Source of the DNA: Bacteroides stercorirosoris
GTDB taxonomy: Bacteria > Bacteroidota > Bacteroidia > Bacteroidales > Bacteroidaceae
Length of the DNA: 64,000 bases
Assembly: GCF_900142015.1 (NCBI RefSeq)
Contig: NZ_FQZN01000006.1
Location: forward strand, 62,001-126,000
Direction of reading: 5' to 3'
Of the stretch, positions 17,797-26,943 are shown piece by piece (positions within the stretch are counted from its first letter, which is position 1; every line of letters begins with the position of its first letter). The notes beneath the pieces are model-generated. The model was not told the origin of the DNA. It did no database searches and saw only the letters and a program-made list of their open reading frames with translations. The position numbers and the translations under genes were made by a program.

Positions 17797-19357
17797 ACCT
17801 TGTTTCCTGATTCCTTCCGGCCTTCACCTCTTCCAGTAGTTCGGAGAGGGCTTTTACCGTCTCAGGATGTGCTGCCGCCACATTGTTTTTCTCCGACGGA
17901 TCTATGGAAATATTGTACAGTTGAGGTTGCGGGTTGTTCCCTAACTCCATTTTGGTCCAGTACTCGATGGCGGGCTTGTCACTCGGCTCGATATACTTCC
18001 ATGTTCCTTGAATGATGGACAAAGTGTTGTTCAGATTCTGCTGTACTACATAGTCGCATCCGGTATTGTCTTTTCCGAGGAAAGTGCTTAACTGATCGCG
18101 GCTGTCGGGAGCAACGGTTGCAGGTGTAAGCGGATGATCCAGTAACGCGGCTAAAGAAGCATATACATCGATCATAGAGAATAAAGCTTGCTGTTTGCAG
18201 GGCTGAATACCGGCAGGCCAACGTACAATAAAGGGAATACGTGTTCCGGCTTCATAGGCACTGTACTTTCCACCACGGTATTGCTTCATGGGAGTATGAC
18301 CGTTCAGCAGTTCGAGAGCCTGATCCTGGTAACCGTCGTCAATGACAGGGCCGTTATCACTACAGAATACAAAGATAGTGTTATCCGCAAGGTTCAGACT
18401 GTCCAGAGTATTCATAATCTCACCCACAGTCCAGTCCAGTTGCAGGATTACGTCGCCGCGGGTACCCATGCCGCTCTTTCCGGCAAAACGGGGATGGGGT
18501 ACGCGGGGAACGTGTACGTCTTGCGTGCCCATATATAAGAAGAAAGGTTCGCTCTTATGATTCACGATGAAATCTTTGGCTTTGCCGGTGATGACGTCGG
18601 CAATGTCCTCGTCCACCCAAAGGGCGGATTTACCGCCGGTCATCCAACCGATACGGGGAATACCATTCACAATCGTATTGTTATGTCCCTGGCTGGGCTT
18701 CAGTTTCACGAGTTCCGGGTTTTCAAGTCCGGTGGGCCAGTCGCCAACTTTGTGGTGATAGTTCACGGTAATGGGGTCGTTGGGGTCTAAGCCTACGACG
18801 TGGCCGTTCTCAACGAATACGCAAGGTACGCGGTCTACGGTGGCGGGGATGATGTATTCGTAATCAAACCCGATATCCTGGGTGTTCGGCTTGATAAGAT
18901 GGTTGAAGTCGGTGCCGCCTTTAGGGCCGAGTCCCAGATGCCATTTGCCTACGGCTCCGGTGGCATAACCTTCTGTCCGGAACATATCGGCCATGGTGAC
19001 GCAGGCTGTGTCGATGATAAGTTCCGAGTTGCCCGGAGCGATGCCGGTGTTCTCCTGCCGCCAGGGATACATACCCGTCAACAGGCCGAAGCGGGAGGGG
19101 GTGCTGGTGGAGGAAGTGGCGTAGGCATTGGTAAATTGCACGCCTTGTCCGGCAAGGCGGTCGATGTTGGGAGTACTTATCTTGGTAGCGCCGTAGCAAC
19201 TCAGGTCGCCGATGCCGAGGTCGTCGGCAATCAGATATATCACGTTGGGTTTCTGACGGGAATTGTTGTCAGTGGCTTCTTTTTTCGAGGGATTTCCACA
19301 TCCTGCTATCAGGGCGGCACCCGGAAGAAGAGTCCATAAAGGGGAGAATTGTTTCAT
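17795..19357 (-). CDS. Serine-type sulfatase (family S1), probably a GalNAc-6-O-sulfatase
   Basis: A 520-residue exported lipoprotein (lipobox I-A-G-C, Cys20) removing sulfate from glycosaminoglycan oligosaccharides. Metal residues D45-D46 lie in Y-L-I-A-D-D. The formylglycine signature is S85-T-P-S-R-F-G-L-L-T-G, so the nucleophile is made from serine by an anaerobic maturase not encoded in this window. K-W-H-L-G-L-G and F-C-S-D-N-G-P are further S1 sites. It lies between the HTCS and susC in the order I recall for BT3333 of B. thetaiotaomicron, a GalNAc-6S sulfatase. That specificity is by synteny only. Confidence 0.9.
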   Translation of the reverse strand: MKQFSPLWTLLPGAALIAGCGNPSKKEATDNNSRQKPNVIYLIADDLGIGDLSCYGATKISTPNIDRLAGQGVQFTNAYATSSTSTPSRFGLLTGMYPWRQENTGIAPGNSELIIDTACVTMADMFRTEGYATGAVGKWHLGLGPKGGTDFNHLIKPNTQDIGFDYEYIIPATVDRVPCVFVENGHVVGLDPNDPITVNYHHKVGDWPTGLENPELVKLKPSQGHNNTIVNGIPRIGWMTGGKSALWVDEDIADVITGKAKDFIVNHKSEPFFLYMGTQDVHVPRVPHPRFAGKSGMGTRGDVILQLDWTVGEIMNTLDSLNLADNTIFVFCSDNGPVIDDGYQDQALELLNGHTPMKQYRGGKYSAYEAGTRIPFIVRWPAGIQPCKQQALFSMIDVYASLAALLDHPLTPATVAPDSRDQLSTFLGKDNTGCDYVVQQNLNNTLSIIQGTWKYIEPSDKPAIEYWTKMELGNNPQPQLYNISIDPSEKNNVAAAHPETVKALSELLEEVKAGRNQETR

Positions 19358-19390
19358 AGTTCTTTGACTTTAGATTGTTATTTCTGAGGT

Positions 19391-19398
19391 CAAAGGTA
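19391..19398 (-). promoter_or_regulatory. -7 box of the sulfatase gene
   Basis: TACCTTTG on the minus strand, 34 bases before the start codon. About 50 bases further upstream (19442-19467) the minus strand carries GAATTTTGTACATTTT, close to the susC-upstream dyad. Confidence 0.5.
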
Positions 19399-19511
19399 AC
19401 GGCTTTCTCCGGATTATGTGTATAATGAAGTACAGGAGAAGGGCGAAAATGTACAAAATTCAATGTCGTAATGAGGGCGAATCTATGGCCAATCCCGTTT
19501 CATGGCAGTGG

Positions 19512-19642
19512 CACTTCTGTTCCACCGTATTGGAACGTCTGTTTCTTAGGAGAGAAACTCTTGTTCCTTAGGCAAGAAAGTTTTGTTTCTCAAGGGAGAA
19601 TCTTTTGTTTCAATTCGGTGGAACGGAGTGGAACATTTAAGC
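19512..19642. repeat. Inverted repeat with GTTCCACCG arms
   Basis: GTTCCACCGTATTGGAAC near 19520 is echoed by CAATTCGGTGGAACGGAGTGGAAC near 19615-19638, with repeated GAAAC/TTGTTTC/TTGTTCC words between. It fills the gap between the HTCS and the sulfatase. The word content resembles the TTTCCACC repeat at 34578-34669. Confidence 0.5.
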
Positions 19643-19648
19643 GCTTCG

Positions 19649-22600
19649 TCAACCCTCTTCGTCTTCTTCGTTTTTCTCCTCTTTGTCGGCGTCTTCTCCC
19701 TTGCGGTAGGCAAGCGGACTGACCTGATATACATCTTTGAAACACTTCGAGAAGTAGCGCGAAGAGCTGAAACCGATCTTGTCCGATATCTCAGTGATGT
19801 TCAGTTCCGGGTTGTTGCGCAGCATCAGGGCGCCTTTTTTCAGGCGGATGGTGAGGATGAAGTCGTTCGGTGTCTGTCCGGTGATGGCTTTCAGCTTGGT
19901 GAACAGGTTGGTGCGCGCCATGGCCATTTCGCGGGCAAAGACGTTGACGTTGAACTCCGTATCGTCCAGGTGCTTCTCGATGATGGCGATGGCACGGTCC
20001 AGGATGTCCTTGTCTATCGGGTTGGTCGCCAGCATCTGCGCGTATGCCTGCGGTTGCTTGCTGAACTTCTCTTGCAGGAGGATGCGTGAGTTCACCAGGT
20101 TGTTGCAACGGGAAATCAGCAGGTTCGTGTTGAACGGCTTGGTGATGTAATCGTCCGCGCCGATGCGCAGGCCTTCGATGTTCTGCTCTACGGCGGTGCG
20201 TGCGGTGAGCAATACCACCGGGATGTGGCAGGTGTTGAAGTCGTTCTTTACTTGCTTGCAGAGTTCCGTGCCGGACATCCGGGGCATTACCACGTCGCTT
20301 ACCACGATGTTCGGCATTTCCTTCTGTATCAGTTCCAGACCTTCTTCACCGTCAGCGGCTGTCAGCACCTGGTAGAAGGGGCGGAAGATGTTTGCCAGCA
20401 TCTCGCGGATGGAGTCGTTGTCTTCTACGATGACCATCTTGACGTCCGACATACGTTTTATCGGGGCGTTCTCTTCCAGTTCGGCTTTGAGCGAAGCGTC
20501 TATTTCCGCTGTCTGGGGCTGCTCTATCTGTTGCATGGTTTCGGTCTTCTTGCTGATTTCTTCGGCGGTGAACCGGGCATTCCCCAATTGCAGGCGGACG
20601 ATGAAACTGCTGCCTTTGCCCAACTCGCTCTCTACCCGGATGCTGCCGTGGTGAAGTTCGACGATGCCTTTCGTAAGTGCCAGTCCGATGCCCGTACCGG
20701 CGCCACGGCTCAGGCTGTCCATCTGTTCGGTCTGATAGAAGCGGTCGAATATCTTGTCAATTTCTTTGGCGTCGATGCCGCTGCCGGTGTCTGTGACGCG
20801 AATCACGGCTTCGTTGCCTTCGGTGGTGATGCTGAGGGTGATGGTATCTTCGGCCTGGGTGTGCTTGATGGCATTGGACAATAGGTTGTTGATGACTTTC
20901 TGCATCTGCTTCTGGTCGTACCACACTTCGAGGCTTTCGGTGTCCTTCTCAAATTTGAAGTTGATCTGCTTGCTGCTGGCGTACTCCATGAAAATCAGAT
21001 AATTCTCGTAAAGGAAATGCACGATGTTGTGCGGACTGACTTTCACCTTCATGTGTCCCTGTTCCTGTTTGCGGAAGTCGAGGAGTTCGGTGATGAGTTC
21101 GCGTAGCTGTATGCTGTTCTGGTAGATGCTTAATATCTTATTATAGATGGTGGGTGTGAAGTTTTGCAACTGCATCAGGGTTTCCACTTGCGACACGATG
21201 AGCGTGAGCGGAGTGCGGAACTCGTGCGAGATGTTGGTGAAGAAGCGCAGTTTCGACTGGTTCAGGGCTTCCACATCTTGTATGTGCTTCTGTTCGTACT
21301 TCAACGACTCACGCAGCTTGATTCTCGATTTGTAGGTTTTGACCAGATACCACAGCAGGATGCCCGTCACTATCAGATAAATGAGATAGGCGAGAGGTGT
21401 CTTGTAGTAAGGCGGAAGTACGTGGATGGTGAGATGCACCTGCGGGCAGAGGGACTCTTCTTTGCCTCGGGGCTTGATGAGCAGGTTGTAGGTGCCTGCG
21501 TTCAGGTTGGTATAGGTAATCATGGGCTGTCCGCGCGTACTGTTCCAGTCGTCGGAGAAACCCTCCAGCTTATAGATGATGTCGTCTTTGTTGGCCGCCA
21601 CATAGTTGGAGGTGGCGAATTCGATGCTGAACATCGTCTGGTTGGCATCCAGCGTAATTTCTTGCGTATGGCACAGGGATTGCGTTAAAATGCCCGTTTC
21701 ATCGGAAACCTTCACTTCGGAACCGTTCACGATGAGGCGTGAAAGAATGATTTTATAAGGCTTCGGGGTGAAGTTGAGTTCCAGCTCGTTGAAGGAAAGC
21801 ATGCCTTGCGTGCCTCCGAGGAAAATCTCGCCGTCGCGCGTAACGCAAAGGGCATTTTCGTTGACGGCTGTCAGCGGGAAACCGTTCTCTACGCTGTAGT
21901 TCTGGAATTTCCCCGCCTTCTGGTCGAAGATGGAGAAGCCCTGATTGGTGGTAAGTATCAGTTTGCCGCTCATAGGCGACTCTTGCGTGTCGTAGATGCA
22001 ATCGCTGACGAGCCCGTTCGATTCTTTGTCGAAGTTCTCGAAGTCATTCGTTGCAGGGCGATACAGGTCGAGACCACTGCCTGAGGTGGAGAACCACAGG
22101 TTGCCCTGGCTATCCTGCATGATGTTGTTCACGTTGTTGTTGCTGAGGCTGTGCGGGTGTGTCACGTCGTGGCGGTAGTTGGTCAGCTTGTTCGTGTCGA
22201 AGCGGTAGGTGAATACGCCTTCGCCTGTGGCGGCAATCCAGAGAGTGCCGTTGTTGTCCATCTCCAGGTCGGCCACCATGACTATCTTGCGTCCTTCTTT
22301 GCTGTCTTTGAAGAGTTGCCGGCACTTTCCGCTTTGGGGGTTGAACAGGCATACGCCATTCTGTGTGGCGATGATCAGCTGGTCTTGGTAAGGCGTTATG
22401 TCCCGGACGATGTTCGACGGAAGAGTCTCCGGATTATCTTCTTCCATGAGGTAGTGGGTGAATGTGCCTGTGCGGATATCCAGCTTGTTCAGTCCGCCGA
22501 GGTGGGTGCCTATCCAGATGATTTCTTTGTCGGAGTCGTAATAGAGGGCTTTCACGTTGCTGTGGGAGATGCTGTTGTGCCCTTGTCCGGCAAGATACCA

Positions 22601-23722
22601 CTTGAACTCCCGCGTGCGTCGGTTGTAGAAGTTCAGTCCGCCGCCTTCCGTACCAATCCACAGATTACCGTTCTTGTCTTCGATGGTACGTCCTACGATG
22701 GGATTGCTCAGGCCTTCTTTCTCGTTTCTGGACACCCGATAGCTGGTGTAGATTTCGTATTCGGGATTGAAGTAGTTGACACCGCCGAAATAAGTTCCCA
22801 GCCACAGTGTTCCCTGGTTGTCTTTCACGATGCACCAGATGGAGGAGTGGGTAAGCCCTTCATTCTGTGTGTCATCTGCGGTATGGTTCTGGAAGATGCC
22901 TGTCGATTTGTTGTAGCGGTTCAGTCCGTTGAATGTCCCTATCCATATATTACCGAGGTTGTCCTCACAACAGGCTCTCACGAAGTCGGAAGACAGGCTG
23001 CGCGGATTTGCCGGGTCGTTGCGCAGGTTCTCGATGCTTCCATCCGTTTTCACCCGGAAGAGACCTTTCTCCCAACTGCCTATCCACAGTTCGCCTGCGT
23101 TGTCCTGATAGATGCTGGTGATATTTCCTTTGTCGATGGGGTGCGTCAGTTGGTGTCCGTCCAGTTTTAGTCTGAACACTCCCTCGCTGGCGGTTCCTAT
23201 CCACATCTCGCCTTTGTCCTCGAACATACAGGATATTTCGATGTTTTCTCCTGCCATCTGATAGTAAAGGTCGAAGTTGTCGGTTTGTTCGTTGTAGCGG
23301 TATATCTCGTTCTTTTTTCCGATGAAAAGGCCGTTTTTGTAGTATATGCTGTTGATGTTTCCTTGCAGCAGGGTGGTGAATCGTTGGTTGGTCAGGTCGA
23401 ACTGGGCGACTCCTTCGGTGCAAAGCAGATAGATTTTTCCGTTCTGGTCTCCCGTTATGCGCAGCACGGTGTTGCAGAAAAGGCTGTAGGGATCGTTCTT
23501 GCTCAGTTTGTAAGTCTGGATATCATTGCCGTTGTAGCGGTTCAAACCTTCGCGCGTGGCAATCCACAAGACGCCGTTCTCATCGATGTACAAGCTGTTG
23601 ACGCTGAACTGTGATAAACCGTCATCGGTGGTCAGATGATTGAAAGTAATATTCTGGCTGTGTAGGTTTGCCGCAACTATGCTTACTAAAGCAAGTAACA
23701 GCGTTCTGATAAACTTTTGCAC
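19649..23722 (-). CDS. Hybrid two-component system regulator (HTCS)
   Basis: A 1357-residue one-protein sensor-regulator of the inner membrane. Signal peptide 1-22; about 14 periplasmic propeller repeats (L-W-I-G-T type) about 30-650; Y_Y_Y domain about 690-770; membrane helix 776-795. HisKA carries H833 in N-I-S-H-E-F-R-T-P-L; the ATPase N-box lies at about 946-955. Receiver 1094-1210 with D1143 and K1195; AraC-type DNA-binding domain about 1255-1342. It should sense an unsaturated sulfated disaccharide and activate the lyase, sus and GH88 promoters. The acidic tail after 1342 is unusual but short. It diverges from the kinase gene. Confidence 0.96.
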   Translation of the reverse strand: MQKFIRTLLLALVSIVAANLHSQNITFNHLTTDDGLSQFSVNSLYIDENGVLWIATREGLNRYNGNDIQTYKLSKNDPYSLFCNTVLRITGDQNGKIYLLCTEGVAQFDLTNQRFTTLLQGNINSIYYKNGLFIGKKNEIYRYNEQTDNFDLYYQMAGENIEISCMFEDKGEMWIGTASEGVFRLKLDGHQLTHPIDKGNITSIYQDNAGELWIGSWEKGLFRVKTDGSIENLRNDPANPRSLSSDFVRACCEDNLGNIWIGTFNGLNRYNKSTGIFQNHTADDTQNEGLTHSSIWCIVKDNQGTLWLGTYFGGVNYFNPEYEIYTSYRVSRNEKEGLSNPIVGRTIEDKNGNLWIGTEGGGLNFYNRRTREFKWYLAGQGHNSISHSNVKALYYDSDKEIIWIGTHLGGLNKLDIRTGTFTHYLMEEDNPETLPSNIVRDITPYQDQLIIATQNGVCLFNPQSGKCRQLFKDSKEGRKIVMVADLEMDNNGTLWIAATGEGVFTYRFDTNKLTNYRHDVTHPHSLSNNNVNNIMQDSQGNLWFSTSGSGLDLYRPATNDFENFDKESNGLVSDCIYDTQESPMSGKLILTTNQGFSIFDQKAGKFQNYSVENGFPLTAVNENALCVTRDGEIFLGGTQGMLSFNELELNFTPKPYKIILSRLIVNGSEVKVSDETGILTQSLCHTQEITLDANQTMFSIEFATSNYVAANKDDIIYKLEGFSDDWNSTRGQPMITYTNLNAGTYNLLIKPRGKEESLCPQVHLTIHVLPPYYKTPLAYLIYLIVTGILLWYLVKTYKSRIKLRESLKYEQKHIQDVEALNQSKLRFFTNISHEFRTPLTLIVSQVETLMQLQNFTPTIYNKILSIYQNSIQLRELITELLDFRKQEQGHMKVKVSPHNIVHFLYENYLIFMEYASSKQINFKFEKDTESLEVWYDQKQMQKVINNLLSNAIKHTQAEDTITLSITTEGNEAVIRVTDTGSGIDAKEIDKIFDRFYQTEQMDSLSRGAGTGIGLALTKGIVELHHGSIRVESELGKGSSFIVRLQLGNARFTAEEISKKTETMQQIEQPQTAEIDASLKAELEENAPIKRMSDVKMVIVEDNDSIREMLANIFRPFYQVLTAADGEEGLELIQKEMPNIVVSDVVMPRMSGTELCKQVKNDFNTCHIPVVLLTARTAVEQNIEGLRIGADDYITKPFNTNLLISRCNNLVNSRILLQEKFSKQPQAYAQMLATNPIDKDILDRAIAIIEKHLDDTEFNVNVFAREMAMARTNLFTKLKAITGQTPNDFILTIRLKKGALMLRNNPELNITEISDKIGFSSSRYFSKCFKDVYQVSPLAYRKGEDADKEEKNEEDEEG

Positions 23723-23752
23723 TTTTCCTCCGGTATTTTAAGGTTTCAAACA

Positions 23753-23760
23753 CAAATATA
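23753..23760 (-). promoter_or_regulatory. -7 box of the HTCS gene
   Basis: TATATTTG on the minus strand, 31 bases before the start. A TTTG 12 bases upstream is too close to be a normal -33 box. Confidence 0.5.
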
Positions 23761-23844
23761 GGGCGTTTTGCTCAAAAGGGGGAAGTTTATTGCCTGATTT
23801 TTATGGTTATGTCTGCCGAAATGTATATTTTTGGGCGTTTGCCG

Positions 23845-23863
23845 GACGAATTTGGACTTTTGC
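23845..23863 (+). promoter_or_regulatory. Putative HTCS site overlapping the kinase -33 box
   Basis: GACGAATTTGGACTTTTGC shares ACGAATTTG-x-AC-x-TT with the dyad upstream of susC, and overlaps the TTTG at 23859-23862. Confidence 0.35.
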
Positions 23864-23887
23864 ATTAATATGGAAGGCGTATATTTG
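23859..23887 (+). promoter_or_regulatory. Promoter of the kinase gene
   Basis: TTTG (23859-23862), 17 bases, TATATTTG (23880-23887). The -7 box is perfect and the spacer is slightly short. The box lies after the first Met of the longest open frame (23790), which supports a start at 23919. Confidence 0.6.
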
Positions 23888-23918
23888 CATAACAATTTTA
23901 AATCTATTATTAAATATC

Positions 23919-25004
23919 ATGAATAACCTCCAATCTATTGTATCTCATTTCAATACGAAGGGTACAGTTAACGAAATTCAACCTTTGGGCAGCGGACTGA
24001 TTAATGACACGTACAAAGTGACTACTCTCGAAGCAGATGCCCCCGATTATGTATTGCAACGTATCAATCATGCCATCTTCCAGAATGTAGAGATGTTGCA
24101 GGCTAATATTGAGGCCGTTACCCGCCACATCCGTAAGAAGCTGACAGAGCAGGGCGCGGACGACATCGACCGTAAAGTGCTCTCGTTTATTCCTGCCGAT
24201 ACGGGGAAAACCTACTGGTATGACGGTGAAAATTATTGGCGTATCATGACATTCATCCCCAATGCGAAGACATACGAGACGGTGGATGCCGAATATTCTT
24301 ATTATGCCGGTGTGGCTTTCGGCAATTTCCAGGCGATGCTCGCAGATATTCCCGATACATTGGGCGAAACGATTCCCGATTTCCATAACATGGAGTTCCG
24401 TTTGAAACAGCTTCGTGATGCGGTGGCAGCGGATGCCGTAGGCCGCGTGAAGGAAGTGCAGTATTATCTGGATGAGATAGAGAAGCGTGCGGACGAGATG
24501 TGCAAGGGTGAACGGCTGTACCGCGAAGGCAAATTGCCTAAACGTGTGTGTCACTGCGATACGAAGGTGAACAATATGATGTTCGATGAAGACGGTAAGG
24601 TGCTTTGCGTAATCGACCTTGACACTGTGATGCCTAACTTCATCTTCTCCGATTTCGGTGATTTCCTCCGTTCCGCTGCCAATACCGGTGCCGAGGATGA
24701 CGAGAATCTGGATAATGTGAACTTCAACATGGAAATCTTCAAGGCATTTGCGAAGGGGTATCTGGAATCGGCGAAGGTCTTCCTGCTCCCGCTGGAGATT
24801 GAGAACTTGCCGTATGCGGCCGCATTATTCCCCTATATGCAGTGTGTACGCTTCCTGGCGGATTATATTAACGGTGATACCTATTATAAGACTAAATATC
24901 CCGAACACAACCTTGTGCGCACGAAGGCGCAGTTCAAACTGTTGCAGAGCGCGGAGGAACATACGCCGGAGATGCAGGAGTTTATCAAGGCTTCGTTGGG
25001 ATAA
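23919..25004 (+). CDS. APH-fold sugar kinase, probably N-acetylhexosamine 1-kinase-like
   Basis: A 361-residue cytoplasmic kinase of the aminoglycoside-phosphotransferase fold. N-terminal glycine loop G-S-G-L-I-N-D-T-Y-K-V; catalytic loop H212-C-D214-T-K-V-N-N219; metal site D233-L-D235. This arrangement and the V-L-Q-R-I-N-H-A-I-F segment fit the NahK-type kinases that phosphorylate GalNAc/GlcNAc at C1. The start was set by the promoter at 23859-23887; the open frame runs 129 bases further upstream. Its place beside the HTCS and an operator-like site suggest it acts on GalNAc from chondroitin sulfate. Substrate is inference; another sugar or amino alcohol is possible. Confidence 0.8.
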   Translation: MNNLQSIVSHFNTKGTVNEIQPLGSGLINDTYKVTTLEADAPDYVLQRINHAIFQNVEMLQANIEAVTRHIRKKLTEQGADDIDRKVLSFIPADTGKTYWYDGENYWRIMTFIPNAKTYETVDAEYSYYAGVAFGNFQAMLADIPDTLGETIPDFHNMEFRLKQLRDAVAADAVGRVKEVQYYLDEIEKRADEMCKGERLYREGKLPKRVCHCDTKVNNMMFDEDGKVLCVIDLDTVMPNFIFSDFGDFLRSAANTGAEDDENLDNVNFNMEIFKAFAKGYLESAKVFLLPLEIENLPYAAALFPYMQCVRFLADYINGDTYYKTKYPEHNLVRTKAQFKLLQSAEEHTPEMQEFIKASLG

Positions 25005-25037
25005 GGTGGCTGGGGCTCATAGCAGTGCAGAAATGAG

Positions 25038-25135
25038 TTTTCACCACAGAGTAACACAGAGTCTCACGGAGTTCTATTCTTTTGATTTCAAATTGATTAA
25101 ACTCTGTGAGACTCTGTGTTACTCTGTGGTGAAAA
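25038..25135. repeat. Long hairpin of the CACAGAG family (copy 1)
   Basis: The 36-base arms at 25038-25073 and 25100-25135 are near-perfect inverted copies built from TTTTCACCACAGAG, TAACACAGAG and TCTCAC. A related copy is at 34810-34896. It follows the kinase stop by 33 bases and could terminate it. Confidence 0.85.
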
Positions 25136-25177
25136 GATTCATACCCCTACAAAAAAGAAAAACATTAGTACTAACAT

Positions 25178-25933
25178 ATGAATAAAAGAACCTTTGCGGA
25201 CTCTTTGCGGAAATCTGTAGCCCTGTTGATTGCTCTGCTTTGTATTTCCTCCTTGTCTGCAACTAACCCCCAAAAGAAAGAAATGAAAGAGTTGAATGTA
25301 AAGAAAGTAAGCCTGGCCAATGTGTCAGTAGAAAATGTCCCTGCTTTGCTTGACGAAGAAAAGGTTCCTTTTCAGTCGGTTAACACCGTAAATTGGGAAG
25401 CGTATCCCTATAAACCGGAAGTGCAATTCCGCATTGCCCATACGGATGATGCCATTCTGTTGCATTATAAAGTGAAGGAAGCCAGTGTGCGTGCCGTAGC
25501 TGCCGGAGATAATGGCGCTGTGTGGGAAGATGCCTGTGTGGAGTTCTTCTCTATCCCTGCCGGAGACGGGATTTACTATAATGTGGAATGTAATTGTGTC
25601 GGAACCCTTCTGATCGGTGCCGGTGCCGGACGCAATAACCGTGAACACGCTCCGCAGGAAGTGATGGATAAAGTGCAACGTTGGTCCTCTCTGGGACGCG
25701 AGTCCTTTGAAGAACGGATAGGAGAGTGTAACTGGGAACTTGCATTAGTCATTCCTTATTCCGCTTTCTTCAAGCATCAGCTCACTAATCTTGATGGAAA
25801 GGCAATCCGTGCCAACTTCTATAAATGCGGTGATAACTTGCAGACTCCCCACTTCCTCTCCTGGAATCCCATTGGGGTGGAAAAGCCGGATTTCCATCGT
25901 CCCGAATTTTTCGGAACGCTGAACTTCGAATAA
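25178..25933 (+). CDS. Secreted CBM9-like carbohydrate-binding protein
   Basis: A 251-residue exported protein: signal peptide to about S-L-S-A-T (residue 28), then a beta-sandwich with V-N-W-E-A-Y-P-Y-K-P-E-V-Q-F-R-I-A-H, V-W-E-D-A-C-V-E-F-F, Y-Y-N-V-E-C-N-C-V-G and a final L-S-W-N-P-I-G-V-E-K-P-D-F-H-R-P-E-F-F-G. This is the pattern of the Bacteroides CBM9-like (DOMON-related) family. It is likely to bind sugar in the periplasm or at the surface. It follows the kinase with a hairpin between, so it may be separately transcribed. No catalytic module is attached. Confidence 0.82.
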   Translation: MNKRTFADSLRKSVALLIALLCISSLSATNPQKKEMKELNVKKVSLANVSVENVPALLDEEKVPFQSVNTVNWEAYPYKPEVQFRIAHTDDAILLHYKVKEASVRAVAAGDNGAVWEDACVEFFSIPAGDGIYYNVECNCVGTLLIGAGAGRNNREHAPQEVMDKVQRWSSLGRESFEERIGECNWELALVIPYSAFFKHQLTNLDGKAIRANFYKCGDNLQTPHFLSWNPIGVEKPDFHRPEFFGTLNFE

Positions 25934-25963
25934 AATTGTGTATACTCTTTCGGAAGACTCTGG

Positions 25964-26827
25964 TTATTTCCAGTCTTTCAAATTATAGCTTGCTTCTACC
26001 GCTCTTTCTATATCATCAGGAAGGGCGGGGAAGAAGTCTATCCCGGTTATCCGTTCCACTTCATCCACAGTGTTCACATAAGAATCCAGCGGATTATTCC
26101 CTTCGTTATTTTTATAGATAAAACCGATGGCTTTCGGCTTCTTGTGCAGGGAGAGTATCACCTTGAAGAAAGCATCCGGCACGGCAACTTTATGTCCGCC
26201 TATGGTCTGAGGTTTCCGGTCGTAGAAGATAGGCCCGGCTACGATGTACAGGCAACTGTCTTTCTTTACCCATTTGCGGCATTTTTGTTCCAGTTCGTTC
26301 CAGTCGCCCCGGTTCAGGTTGTGGTGTTGGGGGCAGATGTTAGTCATATAGAAACTTTCTATCATGGCTTGGCGGCTCCATTTGTTGTCTCCTGCCGGAC
26401 AGAGGTGTCCGCGGTCCCAGCCGCTACCTTTGTAGTCTTGTGTGGTGACGGCTTTACTTTTAGGCAGGTCGGGGTCGGGGTGGAAGTTGTCAGTGCGTCC
26501 GGTATTTCCTTCTATACGTTCGGGAGTCAGCTTCCAGGCTACCCAGTTGGCAATGCGGGTGTTGGAGTTATAGGATACGAGGTAGCCGGTGCGTTGCAGC
26601 AGTATTTCGGGAGTACCGGTGGCGGTGGTCTGCTTGATGTAGATGTCAGAGTTTTGGAGGGTGCTTGGGGAGACGGTTTCTATGGGTTTATTGTTTATGG
26701 CGTCTTCCTTAGAGTTTGTAGTCTGGTAGGCGGTGATGATGCCGCATACCATAAGGAGTATCAGTAGCATCAGTTGGCTCTTACTGTTCTTTTGTTTTCT
26801 ACTTTTCTTTCTCATAATCTTTTTCAT
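25964..26827 (-). CDS. DNA/RNA non-specific endonuclease (NUC1 family), membrane-anchored
   Basis: A 287-residue protein with a hydrophobic N-terminal anchor (S-Q-L-M-L-L-I-L-L-M-V-C-G-I-I) after a basic stretch, then a beta-beta-alpha-metal nuclease domain: S-G-W-D-R-G-H-L-C-P-A-G-D (catalytic His), T-N-I-C-P-Q-H-H-N-L-N-R-G-D-W-N-E-L-E (metal Asn), as in Serratia/NucA nucleases. The open frame extends 87 bases upstream, but that part overlaps the terminator of the preceding operon, so I start at M-K-K-I-M-R-K-K (M-R-K-K-S-R at 26815 is an alternative). It probably degrades nucleic acid outside the inner membrane. Confidence 0.88.
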   Translation of the reverse strand: MKKIMRKKSRKQKNSKSQLMLLILLMVCGIITAYQTTNSKEDAINNKPIETVSPSTLQNSDIYIKQTTATGTPEILLQRTGYLVSYNSNTRIANWVAWKLTPERIEGNTGRTDNFHPDPDLPKSKAVTTQDYKGSGWDRGHLCPAGDNKWSRQAMIESFYMTNICPQHHNLNRGDWNELEQKCRKWVKKDSCLYIVAGPIFYDRKPQTIGGHKVAVPDAFFKVILSLHKKPKAIGFIYKNNEGNNPLDSYVNTVDEVERITGIDFFPALPDDIERAVEASYNLKDWK

Positions 26828-26858
26828 AATCAGCATGGGTAAGTGCTGCGAAGATAAC

Positions 26859-26926
26859 AAAAAAAGAAGAGACTGTGTCAACAGTGCTGCGCTATGTGCG
26901 GGCGAATGACACACTCTCTTCCTCTT
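26859..26926 (-). terminator. Terminator of the RND efflux-LpxA operon
   Basis: On the minus strand AAGAGGAAGAGAGTGTGTCA and TGACACAGTCTCTTC form a long stem around a loop of about 26 bases, followed by seven T. It starts 18 bases after the LpxA-homologue stop. Confidence 0.85.
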
Positions 26927-26943
26927 ATTCGGAAGAATATCCT

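Noticed and set aside
22151..23170. Long plus-strand open frame (339 codons) inside the HTCS gene
   Set aside because: It is antisense to the propeller repeats, has no promoter, and its protein lacks any recognisable pattern; the repeated codons of the propeller produce open antisense frames.
23910..24554. Minus-strand open frame overlapping the kinase
   Set aside because: Antisense to the catalytic core of the kinase; no promoter and no motif.
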